Assembly: GCF_020829625.1 (NCBI RefSeq)
Contig: NZ_JAIVFX010000041.1
Span: forward strand, 1 to 41,767
Length of the DNA: 41,767 nucleotides
Direction of reading: 5' to 3'
DNA from: Nostoc sp. XA010
GTDB lineage: Bacteria; Cyanobacteriota; Cyanobacteriia; Cyanobacteriales; Nostocaceae
Shown here in pieces: positions 15,478 to 24,093 of the stretch (position 1 is its first letter; every line of letters starts with the position of its first letter). The translations under genes and the position numbers were made by a program. The notes beneath the pieces were generated by a model. It was not told the DNA's origin, searched no databases, and saw only the letters and a list, made by a program, of their open reading frames with translations.

Positions 15478-15855
15478 ATGAGCCGAAAAGCCACAGTTCG
15501 TTCGGATATTGAGTTTGAGTCGAATATCAAATGGTTACGGGACATTAAGGATATTCCTTATGTAAGAGAACATTTCGATACAGAATGTAATAAGCGTGAA
15601 GGATTGGTTAAATATCAAGGACATGAGATTGTAGGCTATGCAGAGCTAGAAAAAAATGCTCCTAAAACATACCCAGGAAAATATTCCAGAAGAATATTTT
15701 GGCTTTCAAAAGAAGATCGTTTTTATAAACCAGATGGAGCTTACAAGCAAGGATGCCCAAGTGAAGCTATAGATCCATTAACTGTTTCTACTAAAGTCTT
15801 AGGACGGGTAACGGAAAGAGCTTGGGGAGGGACATTACCACCAAATCTTGACTAA
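15478..15855 (+). CDS. Hypothetical protein
   Basis: 125 residues, mixed alpha/beta, no membrane segment. Visible features are a charged N-terminal third and a Tyr/Lys-rich middle (YPGKYSRRIFWLSKEDRFYKPDGAYKQGCPSE split over residues 65-97). The C-terminal end is TERAWGGTLPPNLD. It stands alone, with a good terminator 25 bp after the stop. I do not recognise the family. Confidence 0.5.
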   Translation: MSRKATVRSDIEFESNIKWLRDIKDIPYVREHFDTECNKREGLVKYQGHEIVGYAELEKNAPKTYPGKYSRRIFWLSKEDRFYKPDGAYKQGCPSEAIDPLTVSTKVLGRVTERAWGGTLPPNLD

Positions 15856-15879
15856 ACCAAAATAAATAACCCTGATTAT

Positions 15880-15914
15880 AAAACACGCTCATCTCCCAAA
15901 ATTGGGCGTGTTTT
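15880..15914 (+). terminator. Rho-independent terminator
   Basis: AAAACACGC pairs with GCGTGTTTT around an inner CCCAA/TTGGG, ending in T's. It lies 25 bp after the stop at 15855. The rest of the 312-bp gap 15856-16167 shows no gene; it probably holds the promoter of the TPR gene. Confidence 0.75.
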
Positions 15915-16167
15915 CCCTTCGCTAAAATTAAAAGTGATAAATTTAATCTCTTTTCATACGCCAGAAACTAAAACGCTTAGATTTCGTGTTTTTTGGTGAA
16001 ATTACGGAAGTCTTCAAGTGCAAAATTCCTACAATAGTATGCTGATATCCCAACTGGATCTACCACAAGCAATCACAACGTAGGCAGTTCTTTACAAGTG
16101 TTGGTTAATAAGTAAGTTAAAAGGGGAATCCTAAATGTGTAGTTAAGCAAGAAAGTTGGTAAAAGCA

Positions 16168-16854
16168 ATGGATGATGCCCAAAAATACTATGATGCCGCT
16201 CATTCAAGTGCTGAAGCAGAAGATTATGCTAAGGCAATTCAACTATATACTCAGGCTATAGAACTAAATCCTAAAGATGACAGAATATATTTTGATAGAG
16301 GAAAAAGTAGGTTTTTTAATCAGGATTTCAAAGGTGCTTTAGAAGATTTCACTAAAACTTTAGAAATAAATCCTTTCGATTTTCCAGCCTATGTAGAAAG
16401 AGGATTAACTTATACTCAGTTTGAGCAATGGGAAGAAGCTATAGAAAATTATGAGAAAGCTTTAGAAATTTGTCCAGAAGACTACATTGCTTACTACAAT
16501 CGAGGAGAAGCATATTTACATATCAAAGAATACGAAAAAGGTATAAATGACTTAGAGACAGCCGCTAACATTGTACTATCAGACGGCGATATGCTGTTAT
16601 ACAGAAAGATCCGCTACAGGCTGTATGAAGTAATTAGTTCACTGGGTTACGAATATGAAGATACAGAGTATGTTCCTGATGAAAATGAATCGGGACGAGA
16701 GTGGCTCATGGCTGTAAATATGATTAATTTCTCCTTTGAACCAGTTATTATAAATCAAATTCAGAATGCTAGTCCTTCAGAACAAAATGACATAGAAGCA
16801 GAAGCATATTTTCAGTGGCAAGGGAAATGGTATTTTGTACCAAGAAGAGAATAA
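16168..16854 (+). CDS. Tetratricopeptide-repeat protein
   Basis: 228 residues from the ATG at 16168. At least three TPR units are clear (AKAIQLYTQAIELNPKD, ALEDFTKTLEINPFD, AIENYEKALEICPED), with a partial fourth (YEKGINDLETAANI). TPR domains are protein-interaction scaffolds. The C-terminal 80 residues are not TPR and end in a Trp/Phe-rich segment (AYFQWQGKWYFVPRRE). There are no membrane segments or signal peptide. It stands alone between a terminator and a convergent gene; the partner is unknown. Confidence 0.75.
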   Translation: MDDAQKYYDAAHSSAEAEDYAKAIQLYTQAIELNPKDDRIYFDRGKSRFFNQDFKGALEDFTKTLEINPFDFPAYVERGLTYTQFEQWEEAIENYEKALEICPEDYIAYYNRGEAYLHIKEYEKGINDLETAANIVLSDGDMLLYRKIRYRLYEVISSLGYEYEDTEYVPDENESGREWLMAVNMINFSFEPVIINQIQNASPSEQNDIEAEAYFQWQGKWYFVPRRE

Positions 16855-17020
16855 AATAAGGTGCGTATATACCTAGCGAAGGTACGGATTGAGCCAATAT
16901 GCCTACACATCGGGAAATTAAGGATGAAAACGATTGTCCTGTACTCGTATTTGATAATTTACTACTTATTTAGTTACGGAAGCTGTCACCAGGGGTAAAG
17001 TAGCCTATAAGTACTATGGA

Positions 17021-18343
17021 CTATGAACCTTTAATAGGAAATAATTCACCTTTCTTACTACAAGCGAATTCTCCATTCAAACTTGTGAAAGCTAACGTTG
17101 GATCTAAGGCATCTAAATTTAGCTTTTCAAAATCTATCCTGGAAATTTTTATATATAGAGATGTGATATTTTCAGCAGTTCCATTGGCTGGGTTTACCTT
17201 CTCAGTTAAACCATAAAATTCAACAGTATTGACAGAATAAATTACCCTAAATGTTTCATAAATAAGACGTAAAGTTAAACCAGTACAAATATCTGAGTAG
17301 AGCTTAAATCTATCCTTCTGAGCCATTTTCCTAGTAGACAACTTACCAGTCTTAGTTAAACTCATCTTTTCTTCTGGAACCACATCTAAATCTGGAAGTT
17401 CCATGAAAATGTTGACTGTGTTCACATCAATGAATTCGATATCGAAAACGAGAGGAACTGGCAATTCTTCGTTAGAAAGCTCAATTTCAAGTAATTCAGC
17501 TAACGGCTCTGGATCTTCCAATTTCACAGCATTTTTCAATCGCTCTCGACCTCGTTCTTCTTCATCCCACGTCTTTTTATTCTCTTCTTCGATCTTTATA
17601 TGTTCTGCTTCCTCTAAGCCAACCCTCTTCAAATACTCTTCATGAGCTTTATGCTTGCTCTGATTATATTTTTCAGTTTCTTCTTGAATTCTAATTGGTA
17701 AGCTTTGATTGTATAATTTCACTAAACGATTTCGTTCAATAATATAGCTTGCTACTGCCAAAGCAAATAATAAAAATGAAATCCAAACGTTTTGAAAAAA
17801 AATAACAAAGCCTAAGCCAGAAATAAAATACGTGATGTATAATCTAGAATTTTTACTCTTTATTTCTCGTTTGATTGTCACTTCATAGAAATTTTTATCG
17901 GGTTCTATAAATTTTGGATAAGTATAAATTACAGGTTCATATTCTTCTCTTCGAGCAGTTAATTCTTCCCAATTAAAAGTTTGTTTTTCTCGCTCTCTTA
18001 AAATATTTGCTAATGATTCGATTTTAGCTTGAAAAGCAGAGTAACTTTCCTCTGCTTCTTGGAGTAACTTTTGTTTCTCTTGCTCTTTTTGTTGCCTCAG
18101 CAATTCTTTGTATGCCGATCTGTTACTTAGATTGTGATGGTTATATTTTTGACTTCTATTTGATGAGGTTTGAGTAACATAACTCAGCCCTGTACCAGGA
18201 ATGCTATATGTAGAGCGAACTCCTCTGCTGCTTATGTTAACAGTCGCTCCCCGACCGCCGATTGATAAGCTCCCGCCACTCTTGCTTAAATTAAGCTTGA
18301 TTCCTGGCGCTATTTTCACTGATTTTCTAAATCTGAATCCCAT
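17021..18343 (-). CDS. DUF4236 protein with membrane segment and coiled coil
   Basis: 440 residues. The first 60 (MGFRFRKSVKIAPGIKLNLS…GRGATVNIS…YSIPGTGLSYVTQTS) are a textbook DUF4236 domain. A Gln/Glu/Lys coiled region follows (80-130), then one or two hydrophobic segments near 168-200 (LYITYFISGLGFVIFF… VWISFLLFALAVASYI), and a mostly beta C-terminal domain (300-440). DUF4236 proteins have no established function; many are membrane-associated. The gene is isolated, convergent with the TPR gene and divergent from the toxin-antitoxin pair. Confidence 0.75.
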   Translation of the reverse strand: MGFRFRKSVKIAPGIKLNLSKSGGSLSIGGRGATVNISSRGVRSTYSIPGTGLSYVTQTSSNRSQKYNHHNLSNRSAYKELLRQQKEQEKQKLLQEAEESYSAFQAKIESLANILREREKQTFNWEELTARREEYEPVIYTYPKFIEPDKNFYEVTIKREIKSKNSRLYITYFISGLGFVIFFQNVWISFLLFALAVASYIIERNRLVKLYNQSLPIRIQEETEKYNQSKHKAHEEYLKRVGLEEAEHIKIEEENKKTWDEEERGRERLKNAVKLEDPEPLAELLEIELSNEELPVPLVFDIEFIDVNTVNIFMELPDLDVVPEEKMSLTKTGKLSTRKMAQKDRFKLYSDICTGLTLRLIYETFRVIYSVNTVEFYGLTEKVNPANGTAENITSLYIKISRIDFEKLNLDALDPTLAFTSLNGEFACSKKGELFPIKGS

Positions 18344-18506
18344 ACGAACATCATCTAGAACAGTATATTTTTAGCTTACCCAGACAACTAGCGCGTGTTA
18401 TCTCAATCGGGTTTGCAGGTAGCACAACAAGCGCACTGCCTTAGCAGCGATCGCTTTTAAAAAGAAATGGTTGATATTATTAATGCAGCAATTTAGGACA
18501 GAAATC

Positions 18507-18758
18507 ATGTCTAATGTCACGATTAACCTGCCAGAAGAAGTATTTAGCGCCCGTCGCCTGAGTCCAGAAGAATTTGTGCGCGATATGCGCCTTGCTGCTG
18601 CTATCTACTGGTATCAGAAGCAGGAAATCTCGATGGAGAAAGCAGCCTCTGTTGCTGGGTTAAACCGCCGAGACTTTCTAGCTGTCCTAGCCCGTGAACA
18701 AGTGGATGTCTTCGCTGTTGACTTTGATGATTTGCAGAGCGAGTTTAACCGTGGCTGA
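18507..18758 (+). CDS. UPF0175-family antitoxin
   Basis: 83 residues from the ATG at 18507; earlier in-frame ATGs are less likely. MSNVTINLPEEVF followed by SPEEFVRDMRLAAAIYWYQKQEISMEKAASVAGLNRRDFLAVLAREQVDVF is the UPF0175 pattern: an HTH-like domain that usually pairs with DUF3368 proteins. Its stop overlaps the partner's GTG start by 8 bp. UPF0175 members act as antitoxin and probably autorepressor. Assignment is by motif and pairing. Confidence 0.85.
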   Translation: MSNVTINLPEEVFSARRLSPEEFVRDMRLAAAIYWYQKQEISMEKAASVAGLNRRDFLAVLAREQVDVFAVDFDDLQSEFNRG

Positions 18759-19236
18759 ACTGCCTGCTATCAACACATCCCCATTAATTTTTTTGACCAA
18801 GGGCGGCTTTCTTGATTTGTTGCTCCTAATGGGATCATCAATTATTGTTCCCGATGCTGTAGCCACAGAAATTCAGGCGTATGGGTCAGCAGACGTAACA
18901 GCAGTGACGCTCAATAATACTGATTGGTTGGTTATACAAGAAACACCACCAGTCCCAAATGTGATTCAAAGCTGGGATTTGGGTCTAGGTGAGTCAGCCG
19001 TACTAACCTGGGGCTATGTAAATCCAGGTACAGAAGTAATTCTAGATGATTTAGCAGCCCGTCGTTGTGCTGCAACTTTGGGAATTCCGGTACGGGGGAC
19101 ATTAGGCATTGTTATTACTGCCAAACAACGAGGGGTAATTCCGGCTGCACGTCCAGTTTTAGAACAATTGCGCCAGTGTGGGATGTATTTATCTGACCGC
19201 GTGATCAATCACGCATTAGCATTGGTAGGGGAATAG
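18751..19236 (+). CDS. DUF3368 PIN-like toxin
   Basis: 161 residues from the GTG at 18751, inside the end of the antitoxin gene. Features are AINTSPLIFLTKGGFLDLL (strand plus first acidic-site region), VPDAVATEIQ, and VILDDLAARRCAATLGIPVRGTLGIVITAKQRGVI, the DUF3368 core of PIN-superfamily ribonuclease-like toxins. The Asp pair in LDDLAAR and the Glu in ESAV are candidate metal ligands. The pair probably stabilises the plasmid by post-segregational killing or acts in defence. Confidence 0.82.
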   Translation: MAELPAINTSPLIFLTKGGFLDLLLLMGSSIIVPDAVATEIQAYGSADVTAVTLNNTDWLVIQETPPVPNVIQSWDLGLGESAVLTWGYVNPGTEVILDDLAARRCAATLGIPVRGTLGIVITAKQRGVIPAARPVLEQLRQCGMYLSDRVINHALALVGE

Positions 19237-19459
19237 ATTGACTCCCAAGCCGTGAGCGGATCATACCTGATGATGGTTATAGCGCGGCAAGCATAAGCAG
19301 GTTTTATCAGCCAACGAGATAATGCGGGTTGTAGCGTTCGTCCTGTCCGGCTGATTGATAAGTCTGGGTTAATCGGGTGCAATCGCTGACGAAACAATAG
19401 GCTTTTTGGTCGCTTACATTGTTTTATTGCACAAAGACCATGTAGGATTTTAGAGGGGA

Positions 19460-19478
19460 GATTGCAGATTGCAGATTG
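19460..19478. repeat. Heptamer tandem repeat, left copy
   Basis: GATTGCA repeated nearly three times, immediately upstream of the four-helix-bundle gene. It is the inverse of the repeat at 19913-19940. Heptanucleotide tandem repeats (STRR) are known from filamentous cyanobacteria. The 250 bp upstream (19237-19486) otherwise hold nothing I can support. Confidence 0.65.
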
Positions 19479-19486
19479 GGGGAGAA

Positions 19487-19861
19487 ATGGACAAGGAGCA
19501 GTTTAAGGAGAGAACCCAATCTTTTGCCTTACGGGTGATTAATTTAGTTGAAGCTTTACCAAAAGACCAAACAACCTCACAAGTCATAGGCAAACAATTA
19601 CTCCGTTCAGGAACGTCAGTAGGAGCCAATTATCGGGCAGCTTGTCGCGCCAAATCAACGGCTGAACTGATCACCAAGCTCAATATTACATTAGAGGAAG
19701 CCGATGAATCGCTCTACTGGATGGAACTAATTGTAAAAGCGAAATTAGTGGACTCTAACAAACTTCAGAGCTTGATGCAGGAAGCTAATGAAATTGTATC
19801 AAAGAGGAGTGTCCTCTCTCAAAACCTTACGGTCAAAACCCAAAGATTCTCGAATTTATAA
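19487..19861 (+). CDS. Four-helix-bundle protein (S23 / 23S rRNA intervening-sequence family)
   Basis: 124 residues from an ATG preceded by GGGGGAG. Conserved family segments are visible: FALRVINLVEALP, QLLRSGTSVGANYRAAC, and ITLEEADESLYWMELI. These small all-helical proteins are widespread in cyanobacteria; relatives include the Avd accessory proteins of diversity-generating retroelements, but no reverse transcriptase or template repeat is seen here. The gene is bracketed by inverted heptamer repeats, which hints that gene and repeats moved as a unit. Biochemical role unknown. Confidence 0.82.
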   Translation: MDKEQFKERTQSFALRVINLVEALPKDQTTSQVIGKQLLRSGTSVGANYRAACRAKSTAELITKLNITLEEADESLYWMELIVKAKLVDSNKLQSLMQEANEIVSKRSVLSQNLTVKTQRFSNL

Positions 19862-19912
19862 CCCCAATTAATCAATCTCTTGCTTCAATCTTCCTTCTAC
19901 AATCTCCAAAAA

Positions 19913-19940
19913 CAATCTGCAATCTACAATCTGCAATCTT
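19913..19940. repeat. Heptamer tandem repeat, right copy (inverted)
   Basis: CAATCTG-type heptamers, four units, the reverse complement of the array at 19460-19478. Its end abuts the recombinase start at 19943. Confidence 0.65.
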
Positions 19941-19942
19941 CA

Positions 19943-20512
19943 ATGAAAATAAACCGCTTCGGCAGAGCAGAAATCCTCACCCCCGATCAAATTAATGTCC
20001 TATTTACTGAGGGCTTTGTCAACCCACGCGATCGCGCTCTATTTGGGGTGTGCCTTTATGCTGCCTGCCGAATCAACGAAGCTTGCACGTTGGCGGTGAA
20101 AGACGTGTTCGGCAGTAACGGTGTCAGAGGAGTTCTAGTACTACGCAGTGTCAACACCAAAGGCAAGCGGGACACCAGGGAAATCCAAGTGCATCCGAAG
20201 CTCAGGCAGTATTTAGAAGAGTACAACCCTAACCGCCGCAAGGAGTTCTTGTTCCCCGGCAGGCATGGACTCTTACATATTCACAAGGTCAGCGCCGATA
20301 AAATCCTCAGAGATACCTGTGTGCGGCTGGGCATTGAGGGGGTTAGTACCCACAGTTTCAGGAGAACTGCATTAACCAGGATGAGCGATGCGGGGATACC
20401 GTTGCGCCACATTCAGGAGATATCGGGACATCGGACTTTGGCAGCTTTGGAGCGATATTTGGGGGTAACTGAGAAGCAGAAACAAAACGCGATCTCTGCT
20501 TTGGATTTTTGA
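19943..20512 (+). CDS. Short tyrosine recombinase (site-specific integrase)
   Basis: 189 residues. The catalytic set is visible: Arg in AACRINEA, His-x-x-Arg in THSFRRTALT, His in SGHRTLAAL and the nucleophile Tyr in LERYLGV. The protein lacks the usual N-terminal SAM-like arm-binding domain, being a catalytic domain only, as in some plasmid and phage resolvase-type members. The ATG at 19943 follows the heptamer repeat. It lies at the edge of the accessory block that contains the biosynthetic cluster and may have helped acquire it or resolve multimers; no attachment-site pair was identified. Confidence 0.82.
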   Translation: MKINRFGRAEILTPDQINVLFTEGFVNPRDRALFGVCLYAACRINEACTLAVKDVFGSNGVRGVLVLRSVNTKGKRDTREIQVHPKLRQYLEEYNPNRRKEFLFPGRHGLLHIHKVSADKILRDTCVRLGIEGVSTHSFRRTALTRMSDAGIPLRHIQEISGHRTLAALERYLGVTEKQKQNAISALDF

Positions 20513-20588
20513 TTTTAAATTGTCTGAAGGTGTTGACTCTTAACGAATGAAAAGTGAGGATAACTATGTGTAGCGACCCGCAACCCGA

Positions 20589-21308
20589 CTATGAATTAGC
20601 AATTCTAGTTGCGACTAAATCTAACCAAGCATTACCTACTTGACGACAAAAGGCCACTGAAGCTTCAAGATATTTTTCAATTTGTTGGGTAAGCTGTTCT
20701 GAAAAATTAGGATAATTATTTTCTATAGACTTATCTTTCGTCTCAATCCAGTTTTGTAAAATCTGTTTTGTTACCTCAAGGTGAAATTGAAAACCATAAA
20801 TATTGTTACCGATTCTGTAAGCTTGATGTCGGCATACATCACCAGACATCAGTAAAGTAGCTTCTTGTGGTAAATCAAATGTATCGAAATGCCATTGCAT
20901 CATGTAAATAGTCTCAGGACATCTACGTAGTAAAAGGTCTTCTTTTGTTATGGGATATGTAGAAAAAACTCTCGTAAATCCAATTTCAAATTCATGATGT
21001 TTATAAACATTTGCGCCAAAAGCTTTAGCTATAACTTGGGCACCCAAGCAAACTCCAAGGATAGGTTTTTGATCTGCATAAAACTGGTGAATTAGCCCGA
21101 TCATTCCTTGTATTAGAGGGTGTGTAGTATCGTTTGCGTGCATTGGTCCCCCTAAAATAATCAGACCATCAAAGTCTGTACTATTGTCAGGTAACTCATC
21201 TCCCTCAGCAGGCAGTAAAATATCTAGATTGCTCCCTCTCTCTTTCACGCATTCACCCAAAACACCAGGTGGAGTTAATGAGAAATTTTGAACTGCTAGT
21301 ATATTCAT
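20589..21308 (-). CDS. Class I glutamine amidotransferase-like protein
   Basis: 239 residues, a stand-alone GATase1 domain. The nucleophile elbow GVCLGAQ carries the catalytic Cys (about residue 85); the His/Glu partners are in GFQFHLEVT (about 172-180). LIILGGPM and the flanking segments fit the GMP-synthase-like subfamily that removes ammonia or gamma-glutamyl groups from small substrates. It is on the same strand as the biosynthetic operon but separated from it by 412 bp with an IS remnant, so membership of that pathway is doubtful. Confidence 0.82.
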   Translation of the reverse strand: MNILAVQNFSLTPPGVLGECVKERGSNLDILLPAEGDELPDNSTDFDGLIILGGPMHANDTTHPLIQGMIGLIHQFYADQKPILGVCLGAQVIAKAFGANVYKHHEFEIGFTRVFSTYPITKEDLLLRRCPETIYMMQWHFDTFDLPQEATLLMSGDVCRHQAYRIGNNIYGFQFHLEVTKQILQNWIETKDKSIENNYPNFSEQLTQQIEKYLEASVAFCRQVGNAWLDLVATRIANS

Positions 21309-21341
21309 GCTGCTATTCCTGTTAGTGGGTTATGAAATTTT

Positions 21342-21428
21342 GGTTGTGTTGCAAAAACTTTGTTAGGGCAGAGCTTCCCTATTAATCAGCATTTCTACCA
21401 GATCGACCCTAGTTTTTGCAACACAACC
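21342..21428. mobile_element. 87-bp IS6-like remnant or MITE
   Basis: GGTTGTGTTGCAAAAACT at 21342-21359 and its exact complement at 21411-21428 form perfect 18-bp terminal inverted repeats around 51 bp. The termini resemble IS6/IS26-family ends, which begin GGnnnTGTTGCAAA. No transposase remains and no clean 8-bp target duplication is visible, so the element is a deletion derivative or old insertion. Confidence 0.7.
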
Positions 21429-21612
21429 ATATTTGAAGCACTCATAATTCCTTACTTCTTTAAATAAGTCTTTATACTCTGCACAATATTCATCTACGAT
21501 CGCAACTGTTGGGTGAGCATAAGAAAGCCAAATGCTTGAGGATTTGTAATTCTACATCCATTGCCCTACTTACCTTGTAGAGTTTTATCTTTTGATTCTT
21601 TTATTCAGAATA

Positions 21613-21640
21613 CCCGGAATGTGACACAAGAGGGATAGTC
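21613..21640 (+). repeat. Third copy of the GTGACACAAGAGGG motif, downstream of the biosynthetic operon
   Basis: GTGACACAAGAGGG at 21621-21634 is identical, in inverted orientation, to 26530-26543 upstream of the operon, and close to GTGACAGAATAGGG at 26653-26666. The operon is thus bracketed by inward-facing copies. The remainder of 21429-21720 holds no gene I can support. Confidence 0.5.
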
Positions 21641-21720
21641 CAAATATACCACTAGCCTTGTGATTTAGGGTTTAGCTCCTGCGGGAACTGTGTGCAATCA
21701 AGCAGATTTGATATTACACA

Positions 21721-22581
21721 TTAAGTTAAACTAAAAATACAAAGTCTTTCTTTAACTCGTAATCGATATCGAATTAAGGAAGCAGCAGCATAGATAGCTT
21801 GGTAACCAAAGGTGGTAAAAAGTGTTTCTCGAAGTAGGAGAGAAGCTGAGTCAAATGGTAGAGTTTTAGGAGAGCCAAACCATTTGGTTTGCGAAACCTC
21901 CCATTCAAAAAAATGAAAATTGAGATAGTCGATACGTTTTTGAAAGTCACTCCATTCTCGCTGCCATTCCGATTGGGTTAGGATAGCCTCTATAAATAAT
22001 TCCTCAAATATCTGAGCGAAAGCCTCAGATATTATTTGTCTCCGCAAATCATTTTTAGGTCTTAGGGTTTCAACGAATGCGTGTCCTAGTTCGTGAGTAA
22101 GGGATGCAAGTGAGTCCCAGGTTGGTAAACTAGCCCCAAAAATACAGATTTTCCCATCTTTGAAGTCAGTTCGGTAGCGAAAGTCCGAATCTCGAAAATT
22201 TGACCGTTCAAGGACTTCTTGTAATATTGCTCCTTGTTGGAACTTATTAAGCTGTTCTTGGAATATCTTGTGGGCACGTTGAGGTAGAGGTTTTTGTAAG
22301 AATTTAGGTCGCCTTAGAATAGGAGTAATTCGTTGTTGTAAGGGCTGAAACCAGGAAAGTTCTAGTTCCCGGTTTTTAATAACTTGAACTTCAGCGAATA
22401 AACGCTGTAAAAATGCTAGCTCTAAACCAGGAACCCAATCATAAGCCATTTGCCTTCGGAGGTTCAAAAGTGTTTCAGTTAGTAAGTCTGGTTTTAAGGC
22501 ACTACGGATAATTTGATGGTAATTTTGAGTGTAGAGATAAACTATCTGCCTATGCGATTTAGGAAATGTATATGTATTCAC
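21721..22581 (-). CDS. HExxH metallopeptidase of the RiPP-like operon
   Basis: 286 residues from the GTG at 22581, whose GTGA overlaps the stop of the oxygenase gene. HELGH at about residues 163-167 supplies two zinc ligands and the catalytic Glu; SEAFAQIFEEL, 19 residues later, offers the third ligand. The layout recalls M3-type (oligoendopeptidase-like) gluzincins, but the protein is much shorter than typical M3 enzymes. No signal peptide, so it is cytoplasmic. As last gene of the operon it is the natural candidate for removing the leader of the modified peptide. A role in self-protection is an alternative. Confidence 0.7.
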   Translation of the reverse strand: MNTYTFPKSHRQIVYLYTQNYHQIIRSALKPDLLTETLLNLRRQMAYDWVPGLELAFLQRLFAEVQVIKNRELELSWFQPLQQRITPILRRPKFLQKPLPQRAHKIFQEQLNKFQQGAILQEVLERSNFRDSDFRYRTDFKDGKICIFGASLPTWDSLASLTHELGHAFVETLRPKNDLRRQIISEAFAQIFEELFIEAILTQSEWQREWSDFQKRIDYLNFHFFEWEVSQTKWFGSPKTLPFDSASLLLRETLFTTFGYQAIYAAASLIRYRLRVKERLCIFSLT

Positions 22582-23228
22582 GGGGTAACGCACCAATCAA
22601 AGGCTATGTTTTCACGAATCCAATACTGTTGTAAATCGGAAACGGAGTGATAGGAATTTGGACAAACTTTAAAGATTATAAAGGTATTAGATTGTGGAAT
22701 AATTGACTCAAAAGCAACTAATTTTCCCTGTTCTTCTCGATAAAAAATAAGTTCGCCTCCCCAATTCGGTTTATGTTGTTTAGATAGCTGCAAAAGCGAA
22801 ACAAAATTTACTGGTCGCCCATAATCGGTATGAATAGGGATTCCTTGGCTACTGGCTTGAAAGACATTATACTGAGGTATTAAACTAGCTTTCATTATCA
22901 AACGTTCTCCTAAAAGTTCAAACAAAAACGACTGAAAGTGTTTTGAGTAAATAAATTTAACAACCTCAAGATAATTAAATGCTCCCCAGTACCAGTTTGT
23001 GTGAGATGAAATTCCTTCAATGCGAGCTTTAGTGACAGGAATAGTGTGACAGTACTCGGTAATTGATTGTATAATAGATGATAAGAACAGATTTGGTAAA
23101 ACTGCGTATTTAAATGGAACTTCATGGCACCAACGTTTATGTAAGACACCACATTCAAAATCCTCAATATATTCAGGTCTTAGCCAATCTTTCAAAATAT
23201 TTGAACTGGCTATAGTACTATAATTCAT
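22578..23228 (-). CDS. 2-oxoglutarate/Fe(II)-dependent oxygenase
   Basis: 216 residues from the ATG at 23228, preceded by GGAGG and overlapping the methyltransferase stop (ATGA). IHTDYGRPVNFVSLLQL gives the His133-x-Asp135 iron ligands, SYHSV gives His194, and IREN gives Arg205 for the 2-oxoglutarate carboxylate. WGGELIFY is the usual GGeL strand. The pattern is that of prolyl-4-hydroxylase-like enzymes that hydroxylate amino acids or peptides. In this operon it most likely hydroxylates the candidate precursor peptide. Confidence 0.82.
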   Translation of the reverse strand: MNYSTIASSNILKDWLRPEYIEDFECGVLHKRWCHEVPFKYAVLPNLFLSSIIQSITEYCHTIPVTKARIEGISSHTNWYWGAFNYLEVVKFIYSKHFQSFLFELLGERLIMKASLIPQYNVFQASSQGIPIHTDYGRPVNFVSLLQLSKQHKPNWGGELIFYREEQGKLVAFESIIPQSNTFIIFKVCPNSYHSVSDLQQYWIRENIAFDWCVTP

Positions 23229-24082
23229 ATTTTCCTCCAAACAAACGTAAATTTGCGTGTAGTACTTAAATAACTAATTTCAAGTAAGTTTCTTCCTTGA
23301 GGAATTCTTATAAAAGAGTGACACCAATGAGTAAAAGGTTCTTTAGCAAAGGAACTAAGTTGGCATTTATGAGTTAAATCAGCTCGAAAAAACAGATGGA
23401 GCGCATTAGCTTTATCGTGTGAACTTATTACGGTATAAAAATCAGAACGCTGTGTTTTTCCTAAGATATAGTCTGCCAATACGGTTTCCTCTCCGAAAGT
23501 AGTACATTTACTTAAATCCCCCTGGAAAATATGAGTACCAGCATGATAGTCTAGAGTATTAAATATGCAGCGATAATCAAATGTTCCATGTGAGTTTTTT
23601 TCATATGCTCGGAGAAAACGTTCATACATTGCATCGACAAACTCAGAATATATAGGTATGGCTAGTAGCCTCAACCTTGCAGGAATCACCTGTCTAACTG
23701 ATGGGAAACGACGACAGAATGCGTAGGTAAGTTCAACAATATTTTCTTCAGGGCCAAGAGGACCTATTGTTTCGGTAATTAGTAAATTGGGTGAGGCTTC
23801 GAGCTTACATTTATACGAACTATCATTTAAAATTTTCACATTTTGATAGCCCGCATTTTCCATTAAACACTGCGCTAATTGAGCCGCTTCTGGGAAGTAT
23901 TCGATGCCGTAAATTGGTCCTTGTGTGATTGATGCAGCATAGCTAGCAAGAATTCCTGTGCCTGTTCCAACATCGACAACACAGTCCGTAGGTTTAATGG
24001 ATTCGTTTATCGCCTTCCGAAACGCTGATAAACGAACTATATCTTCTAGCATCGTCGCGTGGTGATGCAGTTCAAAGGGCAT
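23225..24082 (-). CDS. PRMT-like SAM methyltransferase
   Basis: 285 residues from the ATG at 24082, with AGGAG nine bases upstream; the open frame extends further upstream but only inside the transporter gene. Motif I VVDVGTGTG (35-43), acidic SAM-ribose residue Glu61 (YGIEYF), then LITETIGPLGPEENIVE (101-117), which mimics the double-Glu loop that binds the guanidinium group in protein arginine methyltransferases. The C-terminal half is beta-rich, like the PRMT barrel. It may methylate Arg or another side chain of the peptide (the candidate precursor contains one Arg) or a different substrate. Bacterial PRMT-like enzymes in such operons are uncommon. Confidence 0.72.
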   Translation of the reverse strand: MPFELHHHATMLEDIVRLSAFRKAINESIKPTDCVVDVGTGTGILASYAASITQGPIYGIEYFPEAAQLAQCLMENAGYQNVKILNDSSYKCKLEASPNLLITETIGPLGPEENIVELTYAFCRRFPSVRQVIPARLRLLAIPIYSEFVDAMYERFLRAYEKNSHGTFDYRCIFNTLDYHAGTHIFQGDLSKCTTFGEETVLADYILGKTQRSDFYTVISSHDKANALHLFFRADLTHKCQLSSFAKEPFTHWCHSFIRIPQGRNLLEISYLSTTRKFTFVWRKI

Positions 24083-24093
24083 TTTTAATTCTC

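Noticed and set aside
19487..20512. Diversity-generating retroelement (because of the Avd-like four-helix protein)
   Set aside because: No reverse transcriptase, template repeat or variable repeat is visible nearby.
20589..21308. Glutamine amidotransferase as part of the RiPP-like operon
   Set aside because: It is on the same strand but separated by 412 bp with an IS remnant; left as a neighbour only.
21342..21428. Recent IS6 transposition with target duplication
   Set aside because: The 8 bases on each side (GAAATTTT and ATATTTGA) do not match, so only a remnant is claimed.
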